In this document: piece after piece, positions 30,194 to 38,705 of the stretch | How the letters are laid out: the number at the start of each line of letters is the position of its first letter | Position numbering within the stretch: the stretch's first letter is position 1 | NCBI GenBank assembly: GCA_023245195.1 | Contig: JAHFKU010000004.1 | Coordinates: forward strand, 1 to 42,123 | Length of the DNA stretch: 42,123 nucleotides | From: Candidatus Staskawiczbacteria bacterium | GTDB lineage: Bacteria > Patescibacteriota > Minisyncoccia > Minisyncoccales > Staskawiczbacteraceae | Reading direction: 5' to 3' | The notes under the pieces: model-generated | Databases searched by the model: none | Seen by the model: the letters and a program-made list of their open reading frames with translations, nothing else | What the model was told of the DNA's origin: nothing | Translations under genes and position numbers: made by a program

Positions 30194-31957
30194 ATGAAGG
30201 TTGACCCTAAAAAATTATTAAAATTTATCCTGGAAGCCGGCTTAATTGACGAACACCAATTTGCCAAAGTCCTTGAAACCAGCAAAGCTAGCAAAAAAGA
30301 TGTTGGAGAGATTTTAATTTCCGAAAAATTACTAACCCAAAGAGAACTAATAAAGATAGAGGCTTATTTGCTGGGAATTCCTTTTATCAATTTAGAAAAT
30401 GAAATCATTCCCCTGGATACCTTAAATATTATTCCCCAATCGATTGCTAGAGCCCACAACATTATCGCTTTTAAAAAAAGAGAGAATGATCTTGAAGTAG
30501 CTATGGTTGACCCCGAAGATTTAAGGATCATCAAATTCATAGAAAAAACCATTCCTGATATCAAAATACTACCAAGGCTCACCACCCCGGAAGGCATAAA
30601 AAGCGCCTTGTCCCAATATCAAAAAACCCTGGAAACGGAATTTAAGGATATTATCCAAGACAAAGAAGAAGAAGGAGGAGGAGAAATCAAACACATCAAA
30701 GAGTGGGATATTTTAGGGGGCAAAGAAGAAGTAAAAAAAGCCTCAGAAGAAGTACCGATCATAAAAATCGTAGACACCTTGTTAAAACACGCTATTTTAC
30801 AGGGAACATCAGACGTCCATATTGAACCGCTAGAAAAAGAAGTGGTTGTCCGTTACAGAATTGATGGAATACTACACGATGTGATGACCCTTCCCATCAG
30901 CACGATCCTTGGCGTAGTGGCCCGCATCAAAGTTCTTTCTAACTTAAAACTTGACGAACATCGCCTGCCCCAGGACGGCCGATTTAAAATTGAAACCGAA
31001 GATTTTAAGTATTCTGTCAGGGTTTCTATACTGCCAGTTTTTAATGGCGAAAAAATTGTGATGAGGCTTCTGGCTGAAAACACCAAAGCTACTAATTTGG
31101 AAAAATTGGGTTTTTCCGGATTAGTTTTGGAAAAAATCAAAGACAGCTTGAATAAATCTTCAGGAATGATTTTAATTACCGGGCCTACGGGATCCGGAAA
31201 AACCACCACCCTGTATGCCATGATGGATATTTTAAACACTCCAGAAATTAATATTTCCACCGTAGAAGACCCGATTGAATACCGGATGCCACGGGTCAAC
31301 CAAACCCAAGTTAATGCCCAAATAGGACTCACGTTTGCGGCGGGATTACGCGTTTTGGTGCGGCAAGATCCGGATGTTATCATGGTTGGAGAAATCCGAG
31401 ACGATGAAACCGCGGGCCTGGCTATTAACGCCGCGCTTACGGGACACTTGGTGCTTTCTACCCTGCACACCACCGAAGCCGCCGGCGCTATCCCGCGATT
31501 AATTGATATGAAGGCTGAACCATTTTTAGTTTCATCAACGCTGGATTTGATTATTGCCCAGCGCCTGGCTCGAAAATTTTCAGGGGCAACTGAAAAATAT
31601 ACCTTAACCGATGACCAGTTAAAAAACTTGCAAAAACACTGCGACATGGAACGGATTTTACAAATTCTAAAAGACGAAGAGATTCTAAAGCCAAAAGCCA
31701 CCATTAAAGATATTGAATTTTACCGCCCAAAGTCGGGCAAGGATTCTAATGAAGAATACAAAGGCCGGCTGGGCATTGTAGAGGTACTGAAAATATCAGA
31801 GCCCATCAGAGATTTGATTATTAAAAAATCCAGCACCAAAGAAATTGCCAATCAGGCCATTCAAGAGGGAATGCGGACCATGATTGAAGACGGATTTGTC
31901 AAAGCCGCGCAGGGATTAACTTCAATTGAAGAAATTTTACGCGTCATCACGGAATAA
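30194..31957 (+). CDS. pilB: Type IV pilus assembly ATPase PilB (GspE family)
   Basis: 587 residues. The N-terminal MshEN-type domain (about 1-145) is followed by a linker and the ATPase. Motifs: Walker A GPTGSGKT (330-337), Asp box around 354-360 (ISTVEDPIEY), Walker B DPDVIMVGEIRD (392-403), His box LSTLHTTEA (421-429). PilB drives pilus extension from the cytosolic face. The zinc-binding tetracysteine region expected between ARKF and GRLGIVEVL lacks the four Cys (only HCDM is present). The ATG lies 6 bases after repeat B1 without Shine-Dalgarno. It is the first gene of the operon; no pilT or pilD is in the window. Confidence 0.93.
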   Translation: MKVDPKKLLKFILEAGLIDEHQFAKVLETSKASKKDVGEILISEKLLTQRELIKIEAYLLGIPFINLENEIIPLDTLNIIPQSIARAHNIIAFKKRENDLEVAMVDPEDLRIIKFIEKTIPDIKILPRLTTPEGIKSALSQYQKTLETEFKDIIQDKEEEGGGEIKHIKEWDILGGKEEVKKASEEVPIIKIVDTLLKHAILQGTSDVHIEPLEKEVVVRYRIDGILHDVMTLPISTILGVVARIKVLSNLKLDEHRLPQDGRFKIETEDFKYSVRVSILPVFNGEKIVMRLLAENTKATNLEKLGFSGLVLEKIKDSLNKSSGMILITGPTGSGKTTTLYAMMDILNTPEINISTVEDPIEYRMPRVNQTQVNAQIGLTFAAGLRVLVRQDPDVIMVGEIRDDETAGLAINAALTGHLVLSTLHTTEAAGAIPRLIDMKAEPFLVSSTLDLIIAQRLARKFSGATEKYTLTDDQLKNLQKHCDMERILQILKDEEILKPKATIKDIEFYRPKSGKDSNEEYKGRLGIVEVLKISEPIRDLIIKKSSTKEIANQAIQEGMRTMIEDGFVKAAQGLTSIEEILRVITE

Positions 31958-31960
31958 ATC

Positions 31961-32044
31961 GCTACGAAATACGAATAGTTACGAATATACGAATCAAAAT
32001 GAGGTTTGTATTCGTATATTCGTATGAAATTCGTATTTCGTAGC
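31961..32044. repeat. GCTACGAAATACGAAT palindrome, family B copy 2
   Basis: Same ends as copy 1, with ACGAATATACGAAT and ATTCGTATATTCGTAT inside. It lies between the pilB stop (31957) and the TTG start of pilC (32052). Confidence 0.85.
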
Positions 32045-32051
32045 TAAAATT

Positions 32052-33266
32052 TTGCCTAACTATTTTTATACCGCTAAATCTTTTGACGGACAGACCAAAA
32101 CTGGCACCATTTTTGCCAAAGATGTCCAACAGCTTGCTTCCAGTTTGAAAAATGAAAATATGCTTTTAGTTAAAGCCGTATCTGAAGAAGATCGAAAAAA
32201 GCATGCCTTTTCGTTTTCTCTCCCGTCTTTTGGCATCTCGGCCACCGAAAAAATCATGATGACCAGAAACTTGTGGGTCATGTTTGGCGCCGGGCTTTCT
32301 TTGGTGAAAATTTTTTCTATTTTGTCTGCCCAAGCCAAAAAACAAAAGACTAAAGACATGATGCTTGATATCAATGTACGGTTAAATAAAGGAGAAGGGT
32401 TTTCTGATTCTTTGACCAAGTACCCCAAAGTATTTAATGATTTTTTCTTGAGCATGGTAAAAATCGGAGAGGAATCTGGAACCCTCGAAAGCGTCTTTGA
32501 AATTTTATCCACCCACATGGACCGAGACCATGAATTAAAATCCAAAATCAGGGGGGCCTTGATTTATCCTTGCATTATTTTAATCGTCATGGGTGGCATT
32601 GGAGCCGTGGTATCAACCTTTGTCTTGCCAAAATTTTCTGCCTTTTTACTAGGAATGAATATTCCCCTGCCCATTTATACCCGGATTTTAATTTGGCTTG
32701 GAGCGTTTTCCCAGCATTACTGGTATGTAATCATGCTGATGCCCTTTTTATTGGGTTATCTTTTTTTTCTGGCAATGAAAACCCATAGCGGCAGATGGGC
32801 CAGAGACACTTTTTTAATAAAATTTCCTCTTTTATCTCCTTTCATAAAAAAGGCTAATTCGGCCATTATTATCCGTTCATTAAGTTCGTTAAATGCTTCC
32901 GGAATATCACTGGTAAGATCATTAGAAATTACTTCAGCAACGGTTGGCAATATCTATTTTAAAAATGCCTTAAATCAATCTATTGAGAAAGTGAAAAAAG
33001 GAGACAAATTATCTAGCGCATTAAGATCGCATCAAAATATTTTCCCTTTTGGCGCGATTGATATGATGGAGGTCGGAGAAGAAACCGGAAAAACTTCGGT
33101 GGTACTAAAAAAATTATCAGAATTTTACGAACAAGAAGTGCTGGAAGAAACTAAAAACTTTTCGGTTGTTATTGAGCCGATTTTACTGGTGTTTTTGGGG
33201 CTGGTAGTCGCCTTTTTTGCCATTTCGGTCATCGAACCGATGTATTCATCGCTCAAATCCATATAA
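32052..33266 (+). CDS. pilC: Type IV pilus inner-membrane platform protein PilC (GspF family)
   Basis: 404 residues from TTG, 7 bases after repeat B2 and the only start in frame before MPNYFYTAKSFDGQTKTG. Two T2SSF domains (about 65-190 and 265-390). Motifs: MMTRNLWVMFGAGLSLVKIF, DSLTKYPKVFNDFFLSMVKI, GEESGTLESVFEIL, then GDKLSSALRSHQNIFP and VGEETGKTSVVLKKLSEFYE. Transmembrane helices at about 171-193, 215-240 and 370-393. PilC anchors PilB at the membrane. The gene order pilB-pilC is standard. Confidence 0.93.
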   Translation: MPNYFYTAKSFDGQTKTGTIFAKDVQQLASSLKNENMLLVKAVSEEDRKKHAFSFSLPSFGISATEKIMMTRNLWVMFGAGLSLVKIFSILSAQAKKQKTKDMMLDINVRLNKGEGFSDSLTKYPKVFNDFFLSMVKIGEESGTLESVFEILSTHMDRDHELKSKIRGALIYPCIILIVMGGIGAVVSTFVLPKFSAFLLGMNIPLPIYTRILIWLGAFSQHYWYVIMLMPFLLGYLFFLAMKTHSGRWARDTFLIKFPLLSPFIKKANSAIIIRSLSSLNASGISLVRSLEITSATVGNIYFKNALNQSIEKVKKGDKLSSALRSHQNIFPFGAIDMMEVGEETGKTSVVLKKLSEFYEQEVLEETKNFSVVIEPILLVFLGLVVAFFAISVIEPMYSSLKSI

Positions 33267-33330
33267 CATAAAACATGAAACACATAACACGTAACAAGAA
33301 AAATTTTAGTTTGTTCCATGTTTTATGTTC

Positions 33331-33361
33331 CCCGCCTGCGCCAAGGCTTTGGCGGGCAGGC
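33331..33361. repeat. CCCGCCTGCGCCAAGGC repeat, copy 1 (family E)
   Basis: CCCGCCTGCGCCAAGGCTTT then GGCGGGCAGG, an inverted repeat touching the ATG at 33362. Upstream, 33266-33330 holds a second palindrome (ACATAAAACATG... facing CATGTTTTATGT). Confidence 0.75.
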
Positions 33362-34231
33362 ATGTTCCATGACAAGGGATTCACCATTATTGAATTAATG
33401 GTCGTAATAACTATTTTAGTGATTTTATTGGCAATGTCTGTTGCAAGCGTGGTGTTACTGGTTAAAAATCCTCCAGTCAACAACGCTTCAGAAGAGGTAA
33501 TAAATGCGTTAAAACTGGCTCAAAACAGAACGCTTTCTTCTGAAGGAAATAGCCAATATGGAGTGTACTTTAACACTACAGCCGACCCTCATCAGTACAC
33601 CATATTTAAGGGATCAAGTTATGCTTCAAGAACCAGCTCATTTGACCAAACCTATCCCCTGTCAAACACCATTGAATTTTATGCTATAAATCTTGGCGGA
33701 GGAAACGAAGTGGTTTTTAATAGGATAACCGGCACTACTCAAAATCCGGGCGATATATCGTTGAGATTAAAAGACGACCACAGCCAGACAAAAACTATTT
33801 ACATTGATGCTTTCGGCAATTCCAGTTTTAATAATTCATCCGCAGCTTCTGACAGCGCCAGAGTAAAAGATTCGCGGCATGTAGATTTTACCTATAGCAG
33901 AGTTATTAATACGGCTACGGAAAACATCATACTAACATTCAATGGATCTACAACCGTTACGATACCTATGAGTTCATATTTAAATAATGGCCAATTCGAA
34001 TGGACTGGTACTACGAGTGTTGCCGGATCAAATCAAACTATAACTATTCACACCTTAAGACTCAATAATTCCGATACCCAATTTTCTGTTTTCCGGGATA
34101 TGCGCTTTAATAATAAAACACTAACCATACAATTATCGGCAGATAATACTGGCACGCTGGCAGAATATACCGCCAACGGAAGCGCCACCGACCACCATTC
34201 AATTTATGTTGGTAATTTTACCTGGCAATAA
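33362..34231 (+). CDS. Type IV prepilin-like protein (GspH/FimT-like)
   Basis: 289 residues from the ATG at 33362, giving the short class III leader MFHDKG with the cleavage site G^FTIIELMVVITILVILLA. The frame extends to 33275, but that part is repeat DNA. Glu5 of the mature protein, needed for assembly, is present. A short Ala/Val transmembrane N-helix is followed by a beta-rich, Thr/Asn-rich globular domain of about 250 residues without Cys. Probably a minor pilin, cleaved by a PilD encoded elsewhere. It follows pilC. Confidence 0.82.
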   Translation: MFHDKGFTIIELMVVITILVILLAMSVASVVLLVKNPPVNNASEEVINALKLAQNRTLSSEGNSQYGVYFNTTADPHQYTIFKGSSYASRTSSFDQTYPLSNTIEFYAINLGGGNEVVFNRITGTTQNPGDISLRLKDDHSQTKTIYIDAFGNSSFNNSSAASDSARVKDSRHVDFTYSRVINTATENIILTFNGSTTVTIPMSSYLNNGQFEWTGTTSVAGSNQTITIHTLRLNNSDTQFSVFRDMRFNNKTLTIQLSADNTGTLAEYTANGSATDHHSIYVGNFTWQ

Positions 34232-34236
34232 CAGGC

Positions 34237-34271
34237 GACAATTAACCATTGACCATTAACATTTAACAAAA
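34237..34271. repeat. 35-bp direct repeat before a pilin start, copy 1
   Basis: GACAATTAACCATTGACCAT then TAACATTTAACAAAA, followed directly by ATG at 34272. It is nearly identical to 34851-34885. Confidence 0.8.
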
Positions 34272-34847
34272 ATGAACCAAAAAAAACAAAAAAATAAAAC
34301 TGGATTTTCACCTGTCAAATGCCTGCCCGCCAGAGCCTTGGCGCAGGCGGGTCAAATGTCAAATGTTCAACGGGGTTCTCTGCTTTTAGAAGCGTTCATC
34401 GCCATCATGATCATTGGCGTCGCCTTTGCGGTTATTTTAGATGTCGGCACGCTGGCAATTAAAAATTCTACTTCTATCAGAAATAGCAGCCAAGCTAATT
34501 TTTTATTGCGAGAATCAATGGAAACCGTCAGAAGCTTTAGAGATGGCACAACCTGGTCAACTAATGGCTTGGGCACCGTTAATACCGGCAGCGCCAGTCC
34601 CTATTATTTTGCACTAGACACCAGCATAACTCCCAATAGATGGGTTTTGACCTCTGGAACGGAAACCACCGGCATTTTTACCCGAAAAATAGTTTTTGAT
34701 AAAGCTTCCCGCGATCCATCAACTCAAAATATCGAAAGCACCTATAATGCCTCCCACGACGACCCCAATACCAAAAAAGCTACTGCTACCGTAACTTGGC
34801 CGGGCAAAACATTACAGCTGATAAGCTATTTTACTAACTGGAAATAG
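34272..34847 (+). CDS. Type IV prepilin-like protein (PilV/GspI-like)
   Basis: 191 residues if started at 34272, directly after the 35-bp repeat (as for the next gene); 163 if at 34356. The leader region reads MNQKKQKNKTGFSPVKCLPA through MSNVQRG; the cleavage site is RG^SLLLEAFIAIMIIGVAFAVI with the Glu5 equivalent. The segment before MSNVQRG is encoded by a family E palindrome, so the insertion splits an older leader. The mature domain is about 157 residues with a typical pilin N-helix and a beta-rich head. Likely a minor pilin. Confidence 0.78.
   Translation: MNQKKQKNKTGFSPVKCLPARALAQAGQMSNVQRGSLLLEAFIAIMIIGVAFAVILDVGTLAIKNSTSIRNSSQANFLLRESMETVRSFRDGTTWSTNGLGTVNTGSASPYYFALDTSITPNRWVLTSGTETTGIFTRKIVFDKASRDPSTQNIESTYNASHDDPNTKKATATVTWPGKTLQLISYFTNWK
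34321..34350. repeat. GCCTGCCCGCC-GGCGCAGGCGG repeat, copy 2 (family E, inverted)
   Basis: GCCTGCCCGCCAGAGCCTTG then GCGCAGGCGG, the inverted form of copies 1 and 3, read in frame as part of the pilin leader. Confidence 0.72.
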
Positions 34848-34850
34848 TTG

Positions 34851-34885
34851 GACAATTAACCATTGACCATTAACATTTAACAACA
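34851..34885. repeat. 35-bp direct repeat before a pilin start, copy 2
   Basis: GACAATTAACCATTGACCAT then TAACATTTAACAACA, followed directly by ATG at 34886. One base differs from copy 1. Confidence 0.8.
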
Positions 34886-35410
34886 ATGAACTATAAAAAT
34901 AGAAAATGTTTGCAAAAAGGTTTTTCCATTATAGAAGTCATTATTTACCTTGGTCTTTTATCTCTCATTGCCTTACTGGTCAGTTCGGTGGTTATTTACT
35001 TTACCAACTTAAATAACCAGTCCAAAGGCGACCGGGAAGTTTTGGAAAACGCCAGGAGAGTTTTAGAAGAAATGACCTACGAAATTGCCGCTGCCAAAAG
35101 CATTTATACTCCCACAACTACTGCCAGCCAGCTTTCTTTGGAAACTTCCAAGTATGTGCCAACCGGCGAAACCACATCTTACATTGATTTTTTTATCTGC
35201 GATAATCGTGTCTGTTTTAAAAAAGACGGACAAAATCCAATATATATTACCGATGACGCCATCCAGGTAAGCAGTTTAGCTTTTAATCAAATTTCCACGA
35301 ATGGATCCACATCAATTAAAATAAGCACAACCATGCGCTACAACAATGCCATTAATGGGGTTCAACCATCGGTCAGCTTCACATCAACGGCTGCTTTGAG
35401 AAACAATTAA
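34886..35410 (+). CDS. Type IV prepilin-like protein (PilW/GspJ-like)
   Basis: 174 residues. Leader MNYKNRKCLQKG^FSIIEVIIYL, a class III prepilin signal with Glu at mature position 5. A long N-helix (FSIIEVIIYLGLLSLIALLV, SSVVIYFTNLNNQ) is followed by RRVLEEMTYEIAAAKSIYTP, typical of GspJ/PilW-type minor pilins. Two Cys (FICDNRVCFKK) are placed to form a disulphide. The ATG directly follows the 35-bp repeat. Confidence 0.84.
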   Translation: MNYKNRKCLQKGFSIIEVIIYLGLLSLIALLVSSVVIYFTNLNNQSKGDREVLENARRVLEEMTYEIAAAKSIYTPTTTASQLSLETSKYVPTGETTSYIDFFICDNRVCFKKDGQNPIYITDDAIQVSSLAFNQISTNGSTSIKISTTMRYNNAINGVQPSVSFTSTAALRNN

Positions 35411-35486
35411 ATCACATACCATGGAACACATAACACATAACAAAAAAAACATAAAAAAAGCGGGGCAAAAGATTTGTTCCATGTTT

Positions 35487-35542
35487 ACCCGGTTAAACAG
35501 CCTGAAGGCTAATTTCGCAAAGGCGAAATTGTTTAACTGGGT
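35487..35542 (+). repeat. Two-hairpin palindromic repeat, family A copy 3
   Basis: Outer stem ACCCGGTTAAAC (35487-35498) with GTTTAACTGGGT (35531-35542). Hairpins AGCC/GGCT (35499-35510) and AATTTCGC/GCGAAATT (35511-35530). Confidence 0.82.
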
Positions 35543-35550
35543 AAATGTCC

Positions 35551-35581
35551 CCCGCCTACGCCAAGGCTTTGGCGGGCAGGC
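35551..35581. repeat. CCCGCCTACGCCAAGGC repeat, copy 3 (family E)
   Basis: CCCGCCTACGCCAAGGCTTT then GGCGGGCAGG, one base different from copy 1, and also followed by CATGTTC. Confidence 0.75.
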
Positions 35582-35588
35582 ATGTTCT

Positions 35589-36809
35589 ATGAAGCAGCGG
35601 GGCTTTGTTGCCTCCCTTAATACGCTTTTAGTTTTAATTTTCCTGCTAAGCCTCGCCATGACCATGAGCGTTTTAATATCCACCCGGCAGAAAATTTCAA
35701 CCAATGCCATCAACGCAACCCAGTCATATTATACTGCCCAGGCCGGAATTGAAGATTCGTTAATGCGCTTAAAAAACAATCCCCAAATGGCACCTTTAAA
35801 TTATACTTTCACTATTAATAATTCAACGGCTGATGTGATTATCCCAGCCCTTTTGGGTGGCTCAAGGACTATCAATTCACAGGGGAATAATAATGGGCTC
35901 ATTAAAACAACCCAAGTGGTTTATGCCATCGACAGCGATGGGATTTCTTTTCGCTATGGAGCACAAGTAGGAAGCGGAGGATTGGTAATGAACAATGGAA
36001 GCAAAGTCCAAGGCAATGTGTTTTCTAATGGAAATATTACTGGTTCCGGAACCATTGACAATGACGTTATTATTGCCGGCAATGGGCACAGCGTTAAAGA
36101 TGTCTATGTAGGAGGAAACGCATTGACCTATAGTTGCCTGTCTTCTGCAAGCGTCCAAAATTTAACCTACGTTACTGGAGGATCCCATACTTGCACTATC
36201 AGAGGAACTACTACCAGCCAGTCGAGCGAAATTCCAACTCAAGCCCTGCCAATTTCCCAAGGCCAAATAGATGAATGGAAAACCGCAGCAGCCAGCGCTG
36301 GAACCTTGGGCAATACCACAATTGATGGAACCCAATCCCTAGGACCGATTAAAATTAACGGATCATTAACTCTTTTAAATAACGCCACGCTAAAAATAAC
36401 CGGCACTATTTATGTGACTGGCAACATTACCACTGGCAATGGTGCTACGATAAAATTAGATACTTCCTATGGCTCATTGGGCGGAGTTATTTTATCTGAC
36501 GGGCTCATAAGTTCTGGTAATAGCGTCGTATTAAATGGATCAGGGCAAACCGGAAGCTATCTTTTGGTACTTTCCACTAACGCATCAGATAATGCGATTA
36601 CCGTCAGCAACAATGCAACAGGAGCAGTATTTTACACGAGTGCCGGCGCAGTTGAGCTAAGCAATAATGTTACCGTAAAAGAAGTAACTGGCTATAAAAT
36701 AATATTAAAAAATAATTCAACCGTCACTTACGATAGCGGCTTAGCGGACACTTTTTTTTCCAGCGGTCCGGGGGGCGGCTGGAAAGTGACTAGTTGGCAA
36801 GAACAGTAA
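35589..36809 (+). CDS. PilX-like minor pilin or pilus-associated protein with beta-repeat domain
   Basis: 406 residues from the ATG at 35589 (MKQRGFVASLNTLLVLIFLL). The open frame to 35421 crosses two repeats and is rejected. The start has RG^FVASL but lacks Glu5, as in PilX/GspK-type proteins, and a transmembrane helix. IEDSLMRLKNNPQMA near residue 60 is the usual helix after it. From about 170 on, short repeats rich in Gly/Asn/Thr (NGSKVQGNVFSNGNITGSGT, NGSLTLLNNATLKITGT) suggest a right-handed beta-helix of the bactofilin/polymer-forming type. It ends in GWKVTSWQEQ. It closes the prepilin group. Function is inferred from position. Confidence 0.72.
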   Translation: MKQRGFVASLNTLLVLIFLLSLAMTMSVLISTRQKISTNAINATQSYYTAQAGIEDSLMRLKNNPQMAPLNYTFTINNSTADVIIPALLGGSRTINSQGNNNGLIKTTQVVYAIDSDGISFRYGAQVGSGGLVMNNGSKVQGNVFSNGNITGSGTIDNDVIIAGNGHSVKDVYVGGNALTYSCLSSASVQNLTYVTGGSHTCTIRGTTTSQSSEIPTQALPISQGQIDEWKTAAASAGTLGNTTIDGTQSLGPIKINGSLTLLNNATLKITGTIYVTGNITTGNGATIKLDTSYGSLGGVILSDGLISSGNSVVLNGSGQTGSYLLVLSTNASDNAITVSNNATGAVFYTSAGAVELSNNVTVKEVTGYKIILKNNSTVTYDSGLADTFFSSGPGGGWKVTSWQEQ

Positions 36810-36813
36810 TTTT

Positions 36814-36894
36814 GCTACGAAATACGAATTTTTACGAATATACGAATAACCAGTCTTGAATTCGTATATTCGTATTTATTTCGTATTTCGTAGC
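36814..36894. repeat. GCTACGAAATACGAAT palindrome, family B copy 3
   Basis: Same ends as copies 1 and 2, starting 4 bases after the stop of the PilX-like gene. Confidence 0.85.
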
Positions 36895-36932
36895 CTAATT
36901 ATAAAAATGAATTTTATTCCAATTTTGTTTAA

Positions 36933-36941
36933 TGATATAAT
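36933..36941 (+). promoter_or_regulatory. Possible promoter of pilMNO
   Basis: Extended -10: TGA then TATAAT (36936-36941). No good -35. It is placed about 30 bases before the pilM TTG. Confidence 0.45.
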
Positions 36942-36971
36942 ATTATAAACATACCTAATTTAAAAACAAAC

Positions 36972-38063
36972 TTGAAATTTTTAACCCTAGAAAAAGACGT
37001 ATTCGGATTAGACATTAGCGACCGGTCCCTGAAATTAGTCAGCCTTAAAAAGAAAAAAAATTCTTTTGTTTTGGATTCTTTCAACCATATGGAGATAGAG
37101 CCGGGCATCATTGAAGAAGGAGTGATTAAAAATGAAGATGCTTTGGCAAAAATCATCAGGGCTTTGTGCAAAAATACAAAAGGCAAAAGAATTAAAACCA
37201 AATATGTGGCCGTTTCCCTGCCAGAAGAAAAATCTTTTTTGCAGGTAATCCAAATGCCGAAAATGGAAGCGGCAGACTTGGTTTCAGCCGTCCCCTACGA
37301 AGCTGAAAATTACATTCCTCTTCCGATGAGTGAAGTGTATTTGGATTTTCAAAGAATCATACCAACTAAAGACCACCTTGACCACTTAGACGTACTCATC
37401 GTTGCAACGCCAAAAAAGATCGTTAATTCCTATGTTTCATGTTTAAAAAAAGCTGGCTTAATACCTGTCATATTCGAAGTTGAATCGCAAGCTATTGCGA
37501 GGGCCTTGATAAAAAATGATGTCAGCGAGCGCCCCATAGCCTTGCTTGATTTTGGAAAAACTTCCACTGATTTCATCGTGTTTGCCGGTAGATCCATCCA
37601 ATTTACCTGTTCCCTACCGATTTCTTCCCAGCAATTAACCCAAGCCCTGGCAACAGCGCTACAAATAGATTTGGATAAAGCCGAAAAAATTAAAGTAAAA
37701 TGCGACGTATCTAATCCAAAAAAAGACCAAAAATCAGGGAAAATCTTAGAAGCCTTAAATCCTATTTTTGAAGAACTAACCCAGCAAATTAAAAAATACA
37801 TAAACTTCTACCAAGACCACGCTTCCCACGAACATCTTTCTTCTAATTATAAAATAGAAAAATTGTTACTGTGCGGAGGAGGGGTGAACTTAAAAGGATT
37901 CCCCAAGCTCCTTTCAGAAAAACTAGGGATTAGCGCAGAACTTGGAGATTTTTGGACTAACCTTTCTTCAAAAAAACCTACTGATGCCATGTATAAAGAT
38001 TCTTTATCTTTTACCACCGCCTTGGGATTAGCGTTGCGCGGGATGAACAATACCGATGATTAA
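36972..38063 (+). CDS. pilM: Type IV pilus assembly protein PilM
   Basis: 363 residues from TTG. Actin-like ATPase fold: FGLDISDRSLKLVSLKKKKN (phosphate 1), IKTKYVAVSLPEEKSFLQVI, YEAENYIPLPMSEVYLDFQR, PIALLDFGKTSTDFIVF (phosphate 2) and LLLCGGGVNLKGF (adenosine motif). PilM is cytosolic and binds the N-terminus of PilN (INLLP). The next gene has that motif, supporting a PilM-PilN-PilO inner-membrane complex. Confidence 0.92.
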   Translation: MKFLTLEKDVFGLDISDRSLKLVSLKKKKNSFVLDSFNHMEIEPGIIEEGVIKNEDALAKIIRALCKNTKGKRIKTKYVAVSLPEEKSFLQVIQMPKMEAADLVSAVPYEAENYIPLPMSEVYLDFQRIIPTKDHLDHLDVLIVATPKKIVNSYVSCLKKAGLIPVIFEVESQAIARALIKNDVSERPIALLDFGKTSTDFIVFAGRSIQFTCSLPISSQQLTQALATALQIDLDKAEKIKVKCDVSNPKKDQKSGKILEALNPIFEELTQQIKKYINFYQDHASHEHLSSNYKIEKLLLCGGGVNLKGFPKLLSEKLGISAELGDFWTNLSSKKPTDAMYKDSLSFTTALGLALRGMNNTDD

Positions 38064-38152
38064 TTAATTCTAAATTCGTAATTCGCTTGGATTCGTAAGC
38101 ACCGGCGGGGAGTCCCTGCGGGTACAGCGTAAGAAATTTTTCGCAAAAAATT

Positions 38153-38695
38153 ATGATCAATCTTCTGCCACCAGAAGAAAAAATAAAACTGCTTTCCCAA
38201 AAAAGGGAAAAGTTAGTCGTAATTTTAGGAATAACCATTACCATTCCCCTGCTTTGTTTTATTTTAATTTTACTATCAATACGATTTTATATTTTAGGAG
38301 AAATAAATTCCCAAAAAATCCTACTGCAACAAGCCGAAAAAGAATATCAAACCCCTGAATTTTTGGTATTTAAGGATATTATCCAAAAAAATGATAAAAT
38401 TTTGGATAGGATTGAACCTTTTTATAAAAAAGAAACCTATATCACCCAAGTGCTAGAAACAATATCGCGCATTGCGCGCCCCGAAAACCTATACCTGACC
38501 AACATCTCTGTCATAAGAAGCAAAGACCAGAAAATAAAAATTACCGCTTCGGGCTTCAGCAAAACACGGGACAGCCTATTGGTTTTCCAAAAAAATATCC
38601 AAGAAAATGCTATGATCCAAAACGTGTCCTTTTCGCCCGAAAGCTGGGTAGCTCCGCAAGACGTCAAATTTAACGTAGCATTTGAAGTAAAATAA
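38153..38695 (+). CDS. pilN: Type IV pilus assembly protein PilN
   Basis: 180 residues. MINLLPPEEK is the short N-terminal motif that docks in PilM, followed by one transmembrane helix (about 21-45, LVVILGITITIPLLCFILIL), a coiled-coil-like stretch and a ferredoxin-like C-terminal domain (about 90-180). It is followed after 10 bases by pilO. The 89 bases before it contain GTAATTCGCTTGGATTCGTA, a fragment of the ATTCGT repeats, and a GC-rich stretch (GGCGGGGAGTCCCTGCG). Confidence 0.85.
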   Translation: MINLLPPEEKIKLLSQKREKLVVILGITITIPLLCFILILLSIRFYILGEINSQKILLQQAEKEYQTPEFLVFKDIIQKNDKILDRIEPFYKKETYITQVLETISRIARPENLYLTNISVIRSKDQKIKITASGFSKTRDSLLVFQKNIQENAMIQNVSFSPESWVAPQDVKFNVAFEVK

Positions 38696-38705
38696 CTCCA
38701 AAACC

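Noticed and set aside
30853-31704. 283-codon minus-strand ORF within pilB
   Set aside because: Antisense to the conserved ATPase motifs of PilB; no start signals.
35421-35588. N-terminal extension of the PilX-like gene
   Set aside because: The stretch is made of two repeat families (A and E) and precedes a normal pilin-type start at 35589.
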